A stretch of 12,491 nt of DNA, from the NCBI GenBank assembly GCA_964452635.1, contig CAYVMP010000018.1:1-12491 (forward strand), written 5' to 3'. Made by a program: the position numbers and the translations under genes. This DNA comes from CAYVMP01 sp964452635. Its GTDB lineage: Bacteria; Patescibacteriota; Minisyncoccia; Phycocordibacterales; DATDWN01. This document shows, one piece after another, positions 12,164-12,491 of the stretch. Each line of letters starts with the position of its first letter. The first letter of the stretch is position 1. The notes below the pieces were generated by a model. The model was not told the DNA's origin. It saw only the letters and a program-made list of their open reading frames with translations, and searched no databases.

Positions 12164-12433
12164 CTATTGCTGTACATCCTGAAAATTTTTCAATGCACTC
12201 TCTACTTGACTTGAGAAACTAGTCTTTGCGCCACCGTACGCACCACTAATCGCATCTATGTACGGCTGAATAATATAGTACGCTCCAACTGCACTTCCGA
12301 TAATAAATACCCAGTACAAAATGCTCATAAAGCGTCCGAAACGCATTGAACGCTGTATTCCACGCAATATCTCATTATTTTCCTCTGATAATGCAACTGA
12401 TCGTTGCAACAATTCCTTTTCCTCTGGTGTCAT
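12164..12433 (-). CDS. Small single-pass membrane protein, unknown function
   Basis: I do not recognise this 89-residue protein. The start ATG 12433 gives MTPEEKELLQRSVALSEENN; an in-frame ATG 33 bases upstream would place the promoter-like sequence inside the gene and is rejected. A charged, helix-prone N-terminus (1-34, possible coiled coil) is followed by one membrane helix (about 36-56). A polar Ser/Gly/Gln-rich C-terminus (57-89) ends it. The arrangement would suit a small scaffold or partner subunit at the membrane. It is read in the same direction as, and just ahead of, tRNA-Phe. Confidence 0.8.
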   Translation of the reverse strand: MTPEEKELLQRSVALSEENNEILRGIQRSMRFGRFMSILYWVFIIGSAVGAYYIIQPYIDAISGAYGGAKTSFSSQVESALKNFQDVQQ

Positions 12434-12439
12434 GGGTAT

Positions 12440-12466
12440 AGTATACCAAAAATAAATAGAAAACAA
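12440..12466 (-). promoter_or_regulatory. Probable near-leaderless promoter of the small membrane-protein gene
   Basis: On the minus strand a -10 box TATACT (complement of 12440-12445) lies six bases before the ATG, with a -35-like TTGTTT (complement of 12461-12466) 15 bp upstream. The -10 box is embedded in a palindrome, GGTATA-G-TATACC, at 12435-12447. The remaining bases to the window end show no gene. Confidence 0.45.
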
Positions 12467-12491
12467 TATCTCTGTGTCATTGGCAGGAATC

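Noticed and set aside
1..12491. Diversity-generating retroelement behind the surface-protein repeats
   Set aside because: No reverse transcriptase and no template/variable repeat pair with adenine-biased differences is visible; the repeats are identical rather than diversified.

Overview
The window looks like chromosomal DNA from a small-genome bacterium of the Candidate Phyla Radiation (Patescibacteria, probably a Parcubacteria-type lineage). This placement is inferred from gene style, not from a database search. The clues are a 1547-residue surface protein with Ig-like, DUF11-like and peptidoglycan-binding-like parts and a C-terminal membrane anchor, a TsaD with an extra insertion, a ValRS lacking its C-terminal arm, starts without Shine-Dalgarno sequences, and mRNAs fused to tRNA genes.

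Layout. At 413-648, tRNA-Glu(UUC) on the minus strand and tRNA-Ser(CGA) on the plus strand diverge from a palindromic promoter region. Downstream of each tRNA 3' end lies a roughly 380-bp gene-free array (29-412 and 649-1031). Each array is built from forward and inverted copies of that tRNA's own 3' tail, interleaved with perfect hairpins. Stem sequences differ from hairpin to hairpin, but loops (GACG, GGG, ANNA) and a GGA/GA internal loop recur in both arrays. This is the most unusual thing in the window and I know no named family that fits it. At 1111-2070 an AT-rich orphan gene has motifs suggestive of an ADP-ribosyltransferase fold, followed by a short exonuclease-like remnant. At 2265-3531 tRNA-Val(GAC) directly abuts tsaD, the t6A tRNA-modification gene. 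A bidirectional terminator separates tsaD from the convergent surface-protein gene (3596-8239, minus), which carries three internal repeats that are identical or nearly so at the DNA level. After an AT-rich intergenic region with repeated TGTCYTTT half-sites come valS, a PrsW-like membrane protease gene and an Hsp20 gene on the plus strand. A second bidirectional terminator follows. A small membrane-protein gene and tRNA-Phe(GAA) then read leftward into it.

Functional themes. The window is dominated by translation and tRNA functions: four tRNAs, t6A synthesis and valyl-tRNA charging. PrsW and Hsp20 form a likely envelope or protein stress pair. The large anchored protein is probably a cell-surface or host-contact structure. 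The stretch from tRNA-Glu to tRNA-Val behaves like an accessory hotspot. Several starts sit only a few bases beyond a -10-like box, suggesting leaderless transcripts.
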